Assembly: GCA_029051445.1 (NCBI GenBank)
Contig: JAIDKP010000181.1
Location: 1-10,063, forward strand
DNA: 10,063 nucleotides
Source of the DNA: Muribaculaceae bacterium
GTDB lineage: Bacteria; Bacteroidota; Bacteroidia; Bacteroidales; Muribaculaceae
Reading direction: 5' to 3'
Positions 1-6,495 of the stretch are shown in pieces (the first letter of the stretch is position 1; each line of letters opens with the position of its first letter). The position numbers were made by a program, and so were the translations under genes. Under the pieces are notes generated by a model. The model was not told the DNA's origin, ran no database searches, and saw nothing but the letters and a program-made list of their open reading frames with translations.

Positions 1-81
1 GGACTCCGTCATAAAATGACCGACCGATATATCACGGCAGAATCGCGGCACCGCTTCATAGACGAGACGATGCCGCGATAG
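1..81 (+). CDS. Possible 3' end of an unidentified plus-strand gene
   Basis: The plus-strand frame starting at base 1 stays open for 26 codons and ends with TAG at 79-81; the other two plus frames hit stops within about 20 bases. The residues end in RHRFIDETMPR, a charged tail that resembles a real C-terminus, and codon choice (GAC, ATC, TTC, GAG) is like that of the genes to the right. If real, it converges on the MBL-fold gene with 53 nt between stops. I do not recognise the family. An open stretch this short is common by chance, and an alternative is that a further minus-strand gene begins at the ATG at 12-10 and leaves the window. The call is weak. Confidence 0.3.
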   Translation, partial: GLRHKMTDRYITAESRHRFIDETMPR

Positions 82-102
82 CTTTAGAAGTAAGTCATTT
101 TA
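12..102. repeat. Two nested perfect inverted repeats (possible structured RNA or terminator)
   Basis: The outer pair is TAAAATGAC at 12-20 and GTCATTTTA at 94-102. The inner pair is ATCGCGGCA at 42-50 and TGCCGCGAT at 71-79. Both are perfect 9-bp matches and they are nested, so a single transcript could fold into a long stem with a 21/14-nt internal loop and a 20-nt apical loop. The element lies just past the end of the minus-strand gene row. In the plus direction a T-rich stretch follows (105-114); in the minus direction no clear U tract follows. It may terminate transcription or act as a regulatory leader. The repeats are visible directly; the function is inferred. Confidence 0.6.
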
Positions 103-134
103 AGCTTTATTTTTAAACAAGCTCTTATACATCT

Positions 135-869
135 TTACATACATCGGTCACCGATATCGACACTTGCGCCGGGCATTGTCAGTGCGTGGCACACCGTATT
201 GTCCGTCGCATAATCCTCAAAACAGGTATCAGCCGATGCGTCACCCCAAAAATGCATCGGAAAGAAATTGGCGACATCGATATTCTCCATGAAGAGTCTT
301 GCCCCATTGGCATAGTCTGTTCCTTGCCGCGGATCCACCGGAAAGAACACAATATCAATGCTTCGGGTCAACGCCATTATACGCTGCATCTCGTGCACAA
401 AACCGGCATATGCGGTTCTTACCTCCTTGACTGTCGATTCATCCTGCCAGTGCCAGTAGTTCAGATCTCCGGCATGAAAGCAGGTGGTACCGTCATTGAA
501 TGTCACATAATAGCTCACACCCTTGTCTGTAGAGCCGAATGCCCTGACGCTGACATTCCCTGGCAATCTCTCGATTGCACCGCCATCATGTATCCATGCC
601 ACAGGAAGGCTGTCGCCGATACCATTCCCGTTGATATCATCCGACAGAACATACATTCTCTGATGATTTTGCGCCATATTGAAGATAGCATGATTAAAGT
701 GATCCTCATGGCAATGAGATACAAAAAACAGAACAGGCTTCTTCGGATTGGCTTCAAGAATGCGTTTAAGGGCATCCGAAGGATCACGATAGTAGTCAAA
801 AACCACTGCGACCTCTTCCCTGTCAACCACAAACCCGCTGTGGTCAAGATATGTTACACGCGTTTTCAT
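135..869 (-). CDS. MBL-fold metallohydrolase, UlaG/lactamase_B type, substrate unknown
   Basis: A 244-residue protein of the metallo-beta-lactamase fold, probably a cytoplasmic hydrolase because no signal peptide is visible. The metal-binding HxHxDH motif is present as SHCHEDHF (His52, His54, Asp56, His57). Further expected ligands are visible as FHAGD (His132, Asp135) and a late PMHFWGD (His206). The DPRQGTDYANGA stretch (residues 179-190) resembles the region after the fifth strand in UlaG-like members. All core metal residues seem present, so it should be catalytically competent, but nothing in the sequence names the substrate. It is the last complete gene of the minus-strand row, 70 nt after the PhnP-like gene; no good promoter was seen in that gap, so co-transcription is likely. 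The start at 869 gives the usual N-terminal strand (MKTRVTYLDHSGF). Confidence 0.85.
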   Translation of the reverse strand: MKTRVTYLDHSGFVVDREEVAVVFDYYRDPSDALKRILEANPKKPVLFFVSHCHEDHFNHAIFNMAQNHQRMYVLSDDINGNGIGDSLPVAWIHDGGAIERLPGNVSVRAFGSTDKGVSYYVTFNDGTTCFHAGDLNYWHWQDESTVKEVRTAYAGFVHEMQRIMALTRSIDIVFFPVDPRQGTDYANGARLFMENIDVANFFPMHFWGDASADTCFEDYATDNTVCHALTMPGASVDIGDRCM

Positions 870-939
870 ATATCTGTAAATTAGACTTGAAAGGTTAATA
901 CACTCTTCTCTTTATTTGAGCATACCGGCGACCCGGTTG

Positions 940-1701
940 TCACACTTCAACGGTAAGCCCGTCATAAGCAGCATATACGCCTTCGGGAAGCTGCGATGAG
1001 ATATCGGCATGAAGACCGATCTCATGACTCATGTGAGTCAGGTAAGCTCTTTCAGGCATTACTGATTCTATAACATCCAATGCCGATTTCAGGTTCATGT
1101 GAGATCTGTGTTCACGTTCACGCAATGCATTTACGACCAAGACTTTCACGCCTTTTAACGCTTCGATTGTCGGCACAGGCACCTCCGATGCATCCGTTAT
1201 ATACCCCAGATCACCGATCCTGAAACCGACCATATCCAGACTCCCGTGACGCAATCCAAGAGGAAGCACGTCGACACCTCCGGCATTAAACATCACATAA
1301 TCCTCTATTTCAACAAGATTGAGCACCGGGCTTCCGGGATAATGCCCTGACCCGAAACAATATGAGAGATTACACCTCAACTGCGATGCGACATCACCGC
1401 GGCAATACACTGTCAGTCCGTTTTTATATGTCAGCGGGCGAAGATCGTCAAGGCCGCCGACATGATCATAATGGACATGTGTCAGAAGAACACCGTCAAG
1501 GCTGCCGTTTCTGATCGTCCTGAGATATTGCTCCCTGAAATCCGGTCCACAGTCTATCAGAATACGCCTTGCTTCAGTCTCAATCACAGCCGAAGTGCGC
1601 AGACGGCAGTCTCGGGGATCCGACGAGCGGCACACCCGGCAGTCACAGCCGATCACAGGTACTCCGCACGATGTGCCTGTGCCAAGAAACGTCAGTTTCA
1701 T
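940..1701 (-). CDS. PhnP-like MBL-fold phosphodiesterase/hydrolase
   Basis: A 253-residue MBL-fold protein of the PhnP-like group. It starts with the typical MKLTFLGTGTSCGVP strand and loop. The metal motif is THVHYDH (His75, His77, Asp79, His80), with further ligands at His152 (RHG), Asp170 (YITDAS) and His223 (LTHMSH). Residues 19-24 (CDCRVC) match the cysteine cluster that holds a structural zinc in Escherichia coli PhnP, which is good evidence for this subfamily. PhnP itself cleaves 5-phosphoribosyl 1,2-cyclic phosphate in phosphonate breakdown, but no phn genes are nearby, so the true substrate may be another cyclic phosphate or phosphodiester. No signal peptide; expected to be cytoplasmic. 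It lies 30 nt after the lipoprotein gene and is probably read from the same transcript. Confidence 0.85.
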   Translation of the reverse strand: MKLTFLGTGTSCGVPVIGCDCRVCRSSDPRDCRLRTSAVIETEARRILIDCGPDFREQYLRTIRNGSLDGVLLTHVHYDHVGGLDDLRPLTYKNGLTVYCRGDVASQLRCNLSYCFGSGHYPGSPVLNLVEIEDYVMFNAGGVDVLPLGLRHGSLDMVGFRIGDLGYITDASEVPVPTIEALKGVKVLVVNALREREHRSHMNLKSALDVIESVMPERAYLTHMSHEIGLHADISSQLPEGVYAAYDGLTVEV

Positions 1702-1731
1702 TCCGGATACTGAAGTAAATTCAACCTGCTA

Positions 1732-2673
1732 TTACTTTCTGAACTCCTCAAGCAACCCGTCCCTGAACACAAGATAGATTCCACCGTCATATTCCCACCT
1801 TTCATATGCCGAGGAATAGTCATGTCCGCGCAATATATCCTTGGGAGATCCGAGCGACAGACGCACAAGATCACGGGTCATACCCTTTTTCAGACGGCCC
1901 TCGACAATTGCACGCCACACATCCTCCTCGATCTGCCCGTATTTGTCACGCGGATTAACAAGAGAAAACAGATGCTCGAAATTTCGTGTAGCCCGTCGCC
2001 CGTTGCCGACACTCATATACACAGAAAAAAGCCCCTGCCCTTTCAGAGCGTCGTCAATTGGTTCAAACTCGACTCTCACCGGAAAGTCAAGATTGCCGGG
2101 GCCGACATTCACAACCCTGACCGGTATATACTTAAGTCTTGTCACGGTTTTAAGATCACGATCGAGCCAGCGCGGAGTCATTATATAATATGTATTTCCG
2201 ACAAGTCGTCCTTTGAGTCGCTCCGAAACATCGGGATCTACCGTAAACGGTATCTCTACGACATCACGGCTGTTCAGCTCCTCTACTGATGCATTCACGC
2301 GATATACAAGTCTGCCGCCACTTCCCCGCTTCACAAAGACAAGATCTGTCGCTTCCCCTAAAGGAGAAACAGCCTTTACCGCCTCCTGGTACTCGATAAC
2401 ATCACCCGGAGCAAGCTTGATGTCACCGAGCGAGGCTCCAAAATTCAGCATCGCCTTTTGGTCCTCGACAATAAATGCCTTGCCGCGGGGCCACTTGCCA
2501 AGAGGCTCTGTGGCGATATCGGCAAGATACAGGCGCTCGGCTGTCGGATCCGATGCATTCTGACGCTTTAACTCCGAGTTCCCGATACGGGGAGTACTCT
2601 CCACACCGGTGAAACACCCTTGCAGAGCCAGCGCCAGTGCCACTGCTGTAAATATTAATCCCCCTCTGATCAT
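1732..2673 (-). CDS. Lipoprotein with a BamE/SmpA-like C-terminal segment
   Basis: A 313-residue predicted lipoprotein. The N-terminus has Arg3, a hydrophobic stretch and a lipobox LQGC, so Cys20 should be lipidated after signal peptidase II cleavage. The residues after Cys20 (FTGVE) lack the acidic cluster of the Bacteroidetes surface-export signal, which suggests that it faces the periplasm. Residues about 250-310 resemble a BamE/SmpA-like unit: GMT at 264-266, LGSP at 274-277, then ERWEYDGGIYLVF. Residues 40-245 look beta-rich and I do not recognise them. The start overlaps the stop of the exonuclease gene in ATGA (4 nt), which suggests translational coupling. A role in envelope assembly is possible from the C-terminal resemblance but is not shown; the match is by eye. 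Confidence 0.75.
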   Translation of the reverse strand: MIRGGLIFTAVALALALQGCFTGVESTPRIGNSELKRQNASDPTAERLYLADIATEPLGKWPRGKAFIVEDQKAMLNFGASLGDIKLAPGDVIEYQEAVKAVSPLGEATDLVFVKRGSGGRLVYRVNASVEELNSRDVVEIPFTVDPDVSERLKGRLVGNTYYIMTPRWLDRDLKTVTRLKYIPVRVVNVGPGNLDFPVRVEFEPIDDALKGQGLFSVYMSVGNGRRATRNFEHLFSLVNPRDKYGQIEEDVWRAIVEGRLKKGMTRDLVRLSLGSPKDILRGHDYSSAYERWEYDGGIYLVFRDGLLEEFRK

Positions 2674-3317
2674 TCTCGTCCTGTTTCCTCGGCTATTCTG
2701 TCTGGCAGAAGATCGAAATCCTCAAAACACCATGTCTCTGGGTTGAAATTACCGGCAAGGAGATGACGGTAGATTTTCAGGCAAGCCCAGGCATCAATTG
2801 AGGCATAACGCTGTTGTGCTGGCGACAGCTCGTCAGCTTCCCAGTTCGACAGACGCTGAGCCTTCGATATGCGTTGCCCGAAAATGATTCCATACACTTT
2901 CTGGAGACTCATGTCTGAAATATCAAAACCTTTCACATAATCCTGAAGTTCAACAAAACCGTCAGGATTAAAACCGTCGCACACCTTGCATATCGAGTGA
3001 AAGTCATCTTTGATCGACAGACCGATCTTAATCGGGCTGTTCGACTCAAGAAAATCGCGCATCACATTAGGCATACCCGTTTTGTTAAGACGGATCAGAA
3101 AACACTCCTCGTCTGTCGACAATTGAAGCAGCGCGACCTTGTGGGTTTTACCTTTGGTGAACGTCGGTCTGGTCTCCGTGTCAAAACCCACCATATCACA
3201 TTTAGTCAGATAGGCAACAACATCACGGACTCCGGATATCGTATCGACAACATGAATCCTTCCGTCATATTCGACAGGAGGAAGTTGCGCCAATTGTTCT
3301 TTTGTTATAGATAACAT
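2670..3317 (-). CDS. 3'-5' exonuclease, DEDDy family (RNase D/WRN-like)
   Basis: A 215-residue protein with a single DnaQ-fold 3'-5' exonuclease domain. The three exonuclease motifs are visible: Exo I as VGFDTET (Asp46, Glu48), Exo II as GLSIKDDFHSI (probably Asp105), and Exo III as YASIDAWACLKIY (Tyr171, Asp175). Tyrosine in motif III places it in the DEDDy branch with RNase D and the WRN exonuclease domain. These enzymes remove nucleotides from 3' ends with two metal ions; whether this one acts on RNA or DNA cannot be told from sequence. There is no HRDC domain, and the length is that of a stand-alone exonuclease domain. It follows the transporter gene by 2 nt and overlaps the lipoprotein gene by 4 nt, so all three are likely translated from one message. 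Confidence 0.9.
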   Translation of the reverse strand: MLSITKEQLAQLPPVEYDGRIHVVDTISGVRDVVAYLTKCDMVGFDTETRPTFTKGKTHKVALLQLSTDEECFLIRLNKTGMPNVMRDFLESNSPIKIGLSIKDDFHSICKVCDGFNPDGFVELQDYVKGFDISDMSLQKVYGIIFGQRISKAQRLSNWEADELSPAQQRYASIDAWACLKIYRHLLAGNFNPETWCFEDFDLLPDRIAEETGRE

Positions 3318-3319
3318 CT

Positions 3320-4936
3320 CTACTTTTCAGTCGTTTCTGACGACACTTCCTTTATAAATGTCACACATAAGGCTCCTGAAGCAAGCAAGATGCCGGCAAC
3401 AATCATCATACCCCACTGTGGGGCAAGACCGCCTTCTGTACCGATGGCGCTCAGAATCCAACCGCCTGCTATGGCACCGACAATCTGAGGAATACAGATA
3501 GTACCGTTAAACAAGCCGAGATAAGCGCCGATATTGCCCCCTTTCAGCGAGTTGGTCAGAATCGTGAATGGCCATGCAAGCATAGCTGCCCATGAGCAGC
3601 CTATCAGAAGGAAAGAGACAAACAGCAGATACTGATTGGTGAAGAGACCGGCAGTGACAAAACCGGCGGATCCGAGGAGAAGGCTCAATGCATAGCTGAA
3701 CTTACGGCTTCGGAAACGTGGCAGAGCGACTGCCCACAACACCGAGCCTATAGCCTGAACGGCAAAAAGAATTCCCACCCAGTTTCCGGCGGCGTTATAC
3801 TCATTTGAATCCGCGTTCAGCACAACATGCTTCTCAAGAGTGGCTGTTGCTGGATCTGCTACAGTCACCGTTTTGACATCCTCAAGATAAAGAGTATGGC
3901 TCTGAGGATCCTCCCCCATCATTCCGGCAAATATCAGATCTGAGTTCTTTGGCAGAAACTCAAGCGGGACAATAAGCTTGCCGTCGTTTATAACCTCGGC
4001 ACTATCTGCCGTCAGCACATGCTTTGCGCTGTGGCTCACCACACGGCCCGATGCATCTGTAAAGCTGATTCCGGTTACATATTCCGTAGTCGGACAATCA
4101 AATGCGTTCTTGGCGACTGTACCGTTGGTATAAGTCCACATAAAGAGGAAAGCCATCCAGCAGAAAAATTGGACGAGGCCGACCGACCAGAATGTCTTGG
4201 GCGCGTTCATCAGAAGACCGACAAGACTCTCACGCTTTTCAGTCGGCTTTGCCTTTGAGTCGGGACATCCGTTATAATCGGCATAAACATGAGGAGGCCA
4301 TTCCTTGATTTTGACAAGCGAATAAATCACACAAAGAAGAAGGATCATGGCTCCGGCATAGAACGAATACACCACCGTCGCCGGTATGACACCCGCCTCT
4401 GCGGTATTCTGGATGCCGATCCAGGTCAACAGGAAAGGGAAAACAAACCCGACAATACTGCCTGCATTGCATAGAAAGCTCTGTATGGAGTAGGCAAGAC
4501 CCTTCTGCTTCTCGTTGACCATATCCCCTACAAGCATCTTAAATGGCTGCATTGCCATGTTGATTGAAGTGTCAAGCAGCATGAGAGCGACCAGACCAAG
4601 CATGATAGCCGATGATACTCCAAGATGAAAACTGCCGGCATTGGGAAGCAGACACATCACGGCGACTGCGATCACTGCACCGATTATCAGATATGGCAGA
4701 CGGCGCCCAAACCTGTTCCAGGTCCGGTCACTCATGGTACCGACGATAGGCTGGACTATAAGCCCCATAAGAGGAGGAAGTATCCAGAAATAACTCAGAT
4801 CATGCGGATCCGCACCAAGAGTCGCGAATATTCTCGAGACATTCGCACTCTGAAGAGCATAAGCGATCTGGACACCAAAAAAACCGAAACTCAGATTCCA
4901 CAACTTCCAGAATCCCAGATCAGGCTTGACTTTCAT
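3320..4936 (-). CDS. MFS transporter, SLC45/GPH-like sugar symporter type, with extra periplasmic segment
   Basis: A 538-residue inner-membrane transporter with about 12 predicted helices. The N-terminus (FWKLWNLSFGFFGVQIAYAL) and the loop GTMSDRTWNRFGRRLPYL at 66-83 are typical of the SLC45/GPH-like group, whose members carry sucrose, maltose or other glycosides with cations. Helices run about 10-30, 45-66, 80-98, 108-125, 150-173, 185-208, 248-270, 385-405, 415-433, 436-460, 475-497 and 508-528. Between helices 7 and 8 there is a polar, apparently beta-rich stretch of about 100 residues (278-378), which should be periplasmic; family members of about 440-480 residues lack it. The sugar specificity is unknown and no glycan-use genes are adjacent. 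It lies 21 nt after nfo and 2 nt before the exonuclease gene. Confidence 0.85.
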   Translation of the reverse strand: MKVKPDLGFWKLWNLSFGFFGVQIAYALQSANVSRIFATLGADPHDLSYFWILPPLMGLIVQPIVGTMSDRTWNRFGRRLPYLIIGAVIAVAVMCLLPNAGSFHLGVSSAIMLGLVALMLLDTSINMAMQPFKMLVGDMVNEKQKGLAYSIQSFLCNAGSIVGFVFPFLLTWIGIQNTAEAGVIPATVVYSFYAGAMILLLCVIYSLVKIKEWPPHVYADYNGCPDSKAKPTEKRESLVGLLMNAPKTFWSVGLVQFFCWMAFLFMWTYTNGTVAKNAFDCPTTEYVTGISFTDASGRVVSHSAKHVLTADSAEVINDGKLIVPLEFLPKNSDLIFAGMMGEDPQSHTLYLEDVKTVTVADPATATLEKHVVLNADSNEYNAAGNWVGILFAVQAIGSVLWAVALPRFRSRKFSYALSLLLGSAGFVTAGLFTNQYLLFVSFLLIGCSWAAMLAWPFTILTNSLKGGNIGAYLGLFNGTICIPQIVGAIAGGWILSAIGTEGGLAPQWGMMIVAGILLASGALCVTFIKEVSSETTEK

Positions 4937-4957
4937 TGCTTAATGTGATTTTTTTAT

Positions 4958-5863
4958 TTACAACGATCCGTTTCCTTCTGCTTCAGGAGGCAGAGGCATG
5001 TCATCTGCCGCAACACCGTCAGCAAGTCTGTTGAGCCACTCAATCTCATCCTTCCATATCACAGGAGCAGGAGTCTCGAGTATGATGGGCATATTGTCCA
5101 TGCGGCTATCCCGCATAAGCATCTCGAAAAACTTTGGACCGAGAGTCCCGCGACCAAGACTCGCATGGCGGGCGACTTTGCTTCCGCAACCTTTTTTGGA
5201 GTCATTGAGATGTATGGCCGAAAGATACTCGAAACCTATCGTGTCGCCAAACTCTCGCCATGTACGCTCGTAGCCTTCGGGAGTCGACATGTCATATCCC
5301 GCTGCAAATGTGTGGCAAGTGTCAACGCACACACCCACACGGCTTTTGTCCTCGACCCTTGAAATTATCTCGGCAAGCTGCTCAAACGTGTATCCGAGAT
5401 TGGAGCCCTGACCGGCTGTGGACTCTATGACTGCCTTTACGCCCTCGCTGCTGTCAAGAGCAAGATTGATAGACTCTGAAATCACACGTAGACACTCGTC
5501 CACACTGCATTCCTTCAGGTGGGATCCGGGATGGAAATTTAGCAGCGACAGACCGAGTTGGCGGCAACGCGAGATCTCATCGGCAAAAGCCTCACGCGAC
5601 AGTCTCAGCTTCTCGGCATCAGGAGCACCCAGATTTATGAGATAACTGTCATGAGGCAGAATCATGGACGCATCATAACCGAAACGGATACAATTCTCCT
5701 TGAACGCCTCAGCCTCTTTCGCCTTTATCTCAGGCGAACGCCAGCGCGATGGGTTGCGCGTGAAAAGAGCGAATGACCTCGCGCCTATTTCAGCTGCATT
5801 GCCCGGTGCATTGGAGACACCGCCCGAAGTCGACACATGAGCACCTATATATTTCATTTTCAT
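4958..5863 (-). CDS. nfo: Endonuclease IV (AP endonuclease) with one zinc ligand changed
   Basis: A 301-residue homologue of endonuclease IV, which nicks DNA 5' of abasic sites in base excision repair using three zinc ions in a TIM barrel. The match to Escherichia coli Nfo is clear along the length, with a constant shift of two residues. Zinc ligands seen are His71 (LPHDSYLINLG), His111 (FHPGSH), Glu147 (IESTAGQGSNLG), Asp181 and His184 (VDTCHTFAAGYD), His218 (HLNDSK), His233 and Glu263 (ILET). The ligand equal to E. coli Asp229 is Ala231 here (KVARHASLG, codon GCC at 5173-5171; VDRH in E. coli). There is also a C-terminal extension of about 20 residues, acidic and proline-rich. The start could be 5863 or, matching other Nfo proteins, Met3 at 5857. 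It begins a second transcription unit after a 172-nt gap. Confidence 0.92.
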   Translation of the reverse strand: MKMKYIGAHVSTSGGVSNAPGNAAEIGARSFALFTRNPSRWRSPEIKAKEAEAFKENCIRFGYDASMILPHDSYLINLGAPDAEKLRLSREAFADEISRCRQLGLSLLNFHPGSHLKECSVDECLRVISESINLALDSSEGVKAVIESTAGQGSNLGYTFEQLAEIISRVEDKSRVGVCVDTCHTFAAGYDMSTPEGYERTWREFGDTIGFEYLSAIHLNDSKKGCGSKVARHASLGRGTLGPKFFEMLMRDSRMDNMPIILETPAPVIWKDEIEWLNRLADGVAADDMPLPPEAEGNGSL

Positions 5864-5891
5864 CTATCTTCCTGATTTATCGTATCTCCTA

Positions 5892-5899
5892 CAAAAATA
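5892..5899 (-). promoter_or_regulatory. Candidate -7 promoter element close to nfo
   Basis: Read on the minus strand the bases are TATTTTTG, which fits the Bacteroidetes -7 consensus TAnnTTTG. It sits 28 nt before the first possible nfo start codon, which would leave a short leader. No clear TTG lies about 19 nt upstream, so this is a half-match only. Confidence 0.35.
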
Positions 5900-5973
5900 C
5901 GAATTTTCACCGAAAAAACACACTCCTATGCAAAGACTGAATGAATAAACTGCTGAATCACATTGACCGTTAA

Positions 5974-6037
5974 AACACACTTTTCAATCGTCTCTTCTCA
6001 CGCAAAGATACATGACGACATAGAGACAAAATGTGTT
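5974..6037 (-). repeat. Imperfect inverted repeat after the DUF695 gene (candidate hairpin)
   Basis: The right arm AGAGACAAAATGTGTT (6022-6037) pairs with the left arm 5974-5995 (AACACA, C bulge, TTTT, CAATC bulge, GTCTCT), giving 16 base pairs around a 26-nt loop. In the transcript the hairpin begins within the stop codon of the DUF695 gene and is followed by a short UU-A tail. It may be a weak terminator or a 3'-end stabiliser of the upstream unit. The pairing is seen directly; the arms are A/T-rich and the function is inferred. The loop holds the TATCTTTG element at 6003-6010. Confidence 0.5.
6003..6031 (-). promoter_or_regulatory. Candidate promoter for the nfo unit
   Basis: On the minus strand TATCTTTG (6010-6003) is an exact TAnnTTTG match and is identical to the -7 octamer proposed for cutC. 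Upstream there is TTTTG (6031-6027), but the spacing is 16 nt, shorter than the usual 19-21. Transcription from here would give a leader of about 130 nt before nfo. Confidence 0.4.
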
Positions 6038-6485
6038 AATTGGCCATTCCCTTCAACTCATTCATTTCATCATAAGCAGCCCATTCCGGATCATTTTCCG
6101 CTGAAATTTCAAGTGGCAGAAGCGGCAGAGCCGACAGTGCCTCATTGATCTTCTTCTGGAAAATATGAGTCGACAGAGTGTAGAAAACCCATGTGCGCTC
6201 GCCGCCGCCAGTAAACACTCCGGTCAGAACTGCCACAGGATCCTTGTGGAACACTGTACGCAACCCCGTATCGGCCTGCTCGATCAGGTCGGCTGTGCCA
6301 TCGGTCTCCGACGGCATTCCGTCACCGCCATACTTCCAGGCGATTTCAACCCTGATAGTAAACCGCACATTGCCGCGGAACTTGTCGATATCCTCGCGTC
6401 CCGTGACCATCAGCAGATTACCCGCTTCATCTTCGGCAGGAGTGGTCCACCACTCCCCGCCGAAATCTATCTCATCCTTCTTCAT
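6036..6485 (-). CDS. DUF695 domain protein
   Basis: A 149-residue soluble protein, without signal peptide, that I recognise as a DUF695-family protein of the Bacteroidales type. Visible marks are the N-terminal GEWWTTPAEDEAGNLLMVTG (residues 10-29), the central HKDPVAVLTGVFTGGGERTW (80-99) followed by FYTLST, and the C-terminal ENDPEWAAYDEMNEL (130-144). The function of the family is unknown. The frame is open upstream to 6533, but the start at 6485 was chosen: it gives the usual N-terminus, and the longer form would overlap the transglutaminase gene by 38 nt and add an unlikely basic tail. With this start it lies 10 nt after the transglutaminase stop, so the two are probably co-transcribed. 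Confidence 0.85.
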   Translation of the reverse strand: MKKDEIDFGGEWWTTPAEDEAGNLLMVTGREDIDKFRGNVRFTIRVEIAWKYGGDGMPSETDGTADLIEQADTGLRTVFHKDPVAVLTGVFTGGGERTWVFYTLSTHIFQKKINEALSALPLLPLEISAENDPEWAAYDEMNELKGMAN

Positions 6486-6495
6486 GATATCATTC

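Noticed and set aside
186..884. Plus-strand open frame of 232 codons opposite the MBL-fold gene
   Set aside because: The minus strand encodes a full set of MBL metal motifs here, while the plus translation shows no family pattern.
924..937. Short hairpin ACCGG/CCGGT after the PhnP-like gene
   Set aside because: Only five base pairs with a 4-nt loop and no U tract after it; too weak to call a terminator.
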